Below, piece after piece: positions 5,355-7,934 of a DNA stretch of 7,934 nt; position 1 is the first letter of the stretch; each line of letters starts with the position of its first letter. A program made the translations under genes and the position numbers. The notes under the pieces are model-generated. The model was not told the origin of the DNA, made no database searches, and was given only the letters and a program-made list of their open reading frames with translations. This stretch comes from Thermomicrobiales bacterium (GTDB taxonomy: Bacteria; Chloroflexota; Chloroflexia; Thermomicrobiales; UBA6265), in contig JAUJMG010000040.1 of assembly GCA_030446955.1 (NCBI GenBank), forward strand, positions 3,056 to 10,989, in the 5' to 3' direction.

Positions 5355-7433
5355 ATGGAGAAGCCTCCCGCGCTGATCGACACCGACGTGGCACATGACT
5401 TCCTTCCCCTGACGGACGCTACAGTGGAGGCCCAGACCGACCCCCAAAGCTTCTCCCGGGGTAGGACGTACCACCGCCGGGGCCACATCATCGACCCAAC
5501 CCTCCGCGGCTCCACCCTGCGGGCACGCTGCCACGGATCGAGCGGTGGCCCCTACGCGGTGCGCGTCACGCTGCCGCTCGCAGGTGAATCCGCGCCACGA
5601 GGCCGTGTTTCTCTGACAGGCTCCTACGACTGCCCACGCGGCGGCTTCTGCAAGCACGTCGTGGCGCTGCTCCTGACCTGGATCCACACGCCCGAAGTCG
5701 TCCAGGTCAAGCCCGAAATCTCCGCGCTGCTGGCAGCGCGGAGCCGGGAGGAACTGGTCGCCCTGGTCGAGCTGATGGTGGATCGGCAGCCGGACTTCGA
5801 GCTGCTGGTGGACCTCCCCCTCCCGACCCGGAGCGGGATCCCGCCAGCGGAACCCGGTACGGCGGCGAAGCGGACCGTGGACGAGGCAGCGATCCGCCGT
5901 CAGGTGGTCAAGGTGCTCTCGCGAGGAGCCTATGAGGCGTACGACTATCGCTGGGACGAGGGCAGCGATCCAGAGGTCGCCGCGGAACTGCACGGGCTGC
6001 GCGAGATCGGCGACCGCTACCTGGACGCCGGGCGTTGGGCCGACGCGCAAGCTGTCTACACCGTGATCTCTGAAGAGATCCTGGCTAGCGATGAGGAGAT
6101 CTACGACGACGTCGCGGAGGTAGTGACCGCCTGCGGCGCGGGTCTGCTTCGCGTTCTGGAAGCTCAAGCCTCCCAGGATCCAAGCGACCGGCTATCGAGC
6201 GAGGACCGTGAGGAACTCTTCCGCGCCATCTACGAGATCTGGCTCTTCGACCACGCCGGCGCCGACGCATTCGAGTTTGCGTCGCGCGGACCAACCGGAG
6301 GGGTCATGGTGGTCTGGCGCCTCCATGAGGAGGGCGCTCTGCCACTTGCACGTCCGGTACATGCCATTCCCAGGGGCATCCTCCCGGAGGAAGCGGACGC
6401 TGCAGACCAGCGCGACTTCGACGTGCCTGCGGTGATCACCCACCACGCCACGCCAGCCGAGAGGGCCATGGTAGAAGGCTGGCTGCGAGACCTTCTCGGG
6501 CCTGCTCAGACGGGCGCGACGTCCAGCTCGGCCCAGGAGAAGCGGGCGGCGATCCAATTCCTGGCGACGCTGAGGGAGGACGAAGGCTTCGGGGACGAGG
6601 CACGGCTGGCGGCGTACCGGGAGGCAGAGCTTTGGACGGACGCGGCCGCCCTACTACTCCGACTCAACCGGGTGGACGAGGCCGTGGCCCTCGCCGGGAG
6701 GAAGATTGCCGATCCATACGCGCTGACCGCGTTTGCCGACCGCCTTCTTTCGCTGGGTGGGGATCGCATCCCGCAAGCCCTGGGCCTGGTGGATGGCAGG
6801 CTCTGGGAGACGGAGGGCAAACATCCGGGGCATGACACCGCCTACCTGACCTGGTTGGCTCGCCGGTACGCCGAGCAGGGGATGGCGAGGGAGGCCCTGG
6901 CAACCGAGCTTCGCCGGTTCAAGGCCGCTCCAGGGCTCGCCACGTTTCAAGCAGTCCAGAACGCAGCCACCATGCCCGGTCAACCGCCGGAAGTTTGGCC
7001 GGCAACCCGATCCAAGCTGCTGGAGACGCTCGAAGCGAAGACTGCCCTGGGCCAACTCCTCGAGATCGCGCTCCACGAGGGACGCATCGCCGATGCGATT
7101 GCCCTCCTGAAGCGCATGGAGCAAGGACGTGCACGCCCGAGCATCGGCGGCTGGTGGAGCGTTGCCAAGTATCAGGTTCGCGTCGCGGAGGCGGCCGAAA
7201 CGGAGTTCCCGGACGAAGCGATCCGTCTCTATACGCTGCTCGCGGAGCGGGAGATCGAGGAGCGCAACCGGTCGCACTATCAGGTTGCGGCCCGGCATCT
7301 CGCCAGGGTGAAGCACCTTCAGGAGCGACAGGGGCGGCGCGAGGCGTGGCGCTCGTTCATCACCGACCTGCGGGAACGCCACAAACGTCTGCGGGCCCTC
7401 AAAGAGGAGTTGGACGCTCTCGATCTACGCTGA
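5355..7433 (+). CDS. SWIM zinc-finger family protein with helical-repeat body
   Basis: A 692-residue protein of the bacterial SWIM zinc-finger family. Residues 29-50 (DPQSFSRGRTYHRRGHI) and 55-75 (LRARCHGSSGGPYAV) form the usual lead-in, followed by the SWIM-like core SYDCPRGGFCKHVVALLLTW (90-109). Cys93, Cys99 and His101 fit the CxCx(n)CxH pattern, but the first ligand position is Tyr91 instead of Cys. Downstream, roughly residues 175-650 are mostly amphipathic helices with TPR-like pairs, such as RYLDAGRWADAQAVY, RLNRVDEAVALA and LLEIALHEGRIADAIALLKR. This suggests an alpha-solenoid scaffold, ending in a charged helix (ERHKRLRALKEELDALDL). The ATG at 5355 has AGGAGG 7 nt upstream, preferred over the ATG at 5325, which lies in a hairpin. 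SWIM domains bind nucleic acid or protein; the process served is unknown. It probably shares transcription with the macro-domain gene and converges on the ABC ATPase gene. Confidence 0.9.
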   Translation: MEKPPALIDTDVAHDFLPLTDATVEAQTDPQSFSRGRTYHRRGHIIDPTLRGSTLRARCHGSSGGPYAVRVTLPLAGESAPRGRVSLTGSYDCPRGGFCKHVVALLLTWIHTPEVVQVKPEISALLAARSREELVALVELMVDRQPDFELLVDLPLPTRSGIPPAEPGTAAKRTVDEAAIRRQVVKVLSRGAYEAYDYRWDEGSDPEVAAELHGLREIGDRYLDAGRWADAQAVYTVISEEILASDEEIYDDVAEVVTACGAGLLRVLEAQASQDPSDRLSSEDREELFRAIYEIWLFDHAGADAFEFASRGPTGGVMVVWRLHEEGALPLARPVHAIPRGILPEEADAADQRDFDVPAVITHHATPAERAMVEGWLRDLLGPAQTGATSSSAQEKRAAIQFLATLREDEGFGDEARLAAYREAELWTDAAALLLRLNRVDEAVALAGRKIADPYALTAFADRLLSLGGDRIPQALGLVDGRLWETEGKHPGHDTAYLTWLARRYAEQGMAREALATELRRFKAAPGLATFQAVQNAATMPGQPPEVWPATRSKLLETLEAKTALGQLLEIALHEGRIADAIALLKRMEQGRARPSIGGWWSVAKYQVRVAEAAETEFPDEAIRLYTLLAEREIEERNRSHYQVAARHLARVKHLQERQGRREAWRSFITDLRERHKRLRALKEELDALDLR

Positions 7434-7439
7434 GGTCCG

Positions 7440-7459
7440 GGCGGTGCCAGATCACCGCC
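7440..7459. terminator. Hairpin between convergent genes
   Basis: GGCGGTG (7440-7446) pairs perfectly with CACCGCC (7453-7459) across a 6-nt loop, in the 18-nt gap between the SWIM stop codon and the ABC ATPase stop codon. It overlaps the latter's TGA (7452-7454). Its position suits a shared two-way terminator. No T-run follows on either strand, so intrinsic termination strength is doubtful. Confidence 0.45.
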
Positions 7460-7934
7460 GACCTTCGATCGCGGGAAAGACCGGCGGCAGCCCGGCCCCC
7501 GTGTCCAACAAGGCTCGAACGCGGGCGGCAATCGCACCAAAGGCGGCGGTATCGACGACACTCGGATGCCGCGGGCGCGGCAATTCGACGGGGACGATGC
7601 CCGCAATGTGGCCGGGACGCGGCGTCATCACTGCCACCCGGTCCGCTAGGAAGACCGCTTCCGGGATGGCATGGGTGACGAAGAGCACGGTCTTGCGGAA
7701 CCGGTCCCAGATCCCAAGTAACTCGCGAGCCAGATCCTCTCGCGTCAACGCATCCAGGGCCGCGAAGGGTTCGTCCATCAACAGGATCGCCGGATCCTGG
7801 AGCAGGGAGCGCGCGATTGCCACCCTGCCCTGCATCCCCCCCGACAGCTCCGCCGGCAACGCGTCCTCGAAGCCGCCCAGGCCCACGAGTTCCAGCAGTT
7901 CGCTCGCCCGGGCCATCGCGGCCCTGCGGTCCAG
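7452..7934 (-). CDS. ABC transporter ATP-binding protein, NitT/TauT type (partial)
   Basis: The C-terminal part (160 residues visible) of a nucleotide-binding subunit for import of nitrate, sulfonate, taurine or a similar solute. Present are the signature LSGGMQGR, Walker B ILLMDEPFAALD with its catalytic Glu and D-loop, and the H-loop His in FVTHAIPEAVFLADRVAVM. PRPGHI follows, as in SsuB/TauB/NrtD-like subunits. The signature reads MQGR where MQQR is usual. Walker A and the Q-loop lie beyond the window. The frame is open through the edge (LDRRAA upstream of an internal ATG at 7916), so that ATG is not the start. The permease and substrate-binding protein are not visible, so the solute cannot be named. 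It faces the SWIM gene and is unlikely to be functionally tied to it. Confidence 0.92.
   Translation of the reverse strand: MDRRAAMARASELLELVGLGGFEDALPAELSGGMQGRVAIARSLLQDPAILLMDEPFAALDALTREDLARELLGIWDRFRKTVLFVTHAIPEAVFLADRVAVMTPRPGHIAGIVPVELPRPRHPSVVDTAAFGAIAARVRALLDTGAGLPPVFPAIEGRR

Noticed and set aside
5310..6167. Minus-strand frame of 285 codons opposite the SWIM gene
   Set aside because: Shadow of a 692-residue gene with a strong ribosome-binding site and recognisable SWIM core.
1..7934. CRISPR arrays, tRNA or rRNA genes, integrase or transposase genes
   Set aside because: No regularly spaced repeat series, no cloverleaf or rRNA-like stretch, and no recombinase motif was seen on either strand.

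Overview
The window is high-GC bacterial DNA with seven genes supported to varying degrees and an eighth that looks like a remnant. Exported-protein features (an Ala/Thr/Pro-rich tail ending ATPTA, and a mature N-terminus with QEATPDVTP) together with the base composition suggest class Thermomicrobia of the Chloroflexota (Sphaerobacter/Nitrolancea-like). This placement is inferred from style, not from a marker gene.

Layout, left to right. 1-234: no convincing gene, several inverted repeats. 235-1442 (minus): a probable two-gene unit, a dienelactone-hydrolase-family protein followed 53 nt later by a DinB/YfiT-type metal-binding four-helix protein. A candidate promoter and a perfect palindrome lie just upstream. 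1443-1815: gene-poor and locally only about 50% GC. 1816-4352: a 2.5-kb segment bounded by two near-identical direct repeats. It holds an APH-type phosphotransferase (minus), a divergent exported EthD-domain protein whose best ribosome-binding site and ATG are out of frame with its domain, and an apparent 5'-truncated exported protein. 4353-4709: a second gene-poor stretch. 4724-7433 (plus): a YmdB-like macro-domain ADP-ribose hydrolase followed by a 692-residue SWIM zinc-finger protein lacking the first expected zinc-binding cysteine. 7452-7934 (minus): the C-terminal part of a nitrate/sulfonate-type ABC transporter ATPase, convergent with the SWIM gene and cut by the window edge.

Most genes are recognisable members of common families, and no complete new multi-gene system is evident. 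The points most worth checking are the direct-repeat-bounded segment carrying two damaged-looking exported-protein genes, the Cys-to-Tyr change in the SWIM motif, the macro/SWIM pairing, and the palindromes at the probable control regions.
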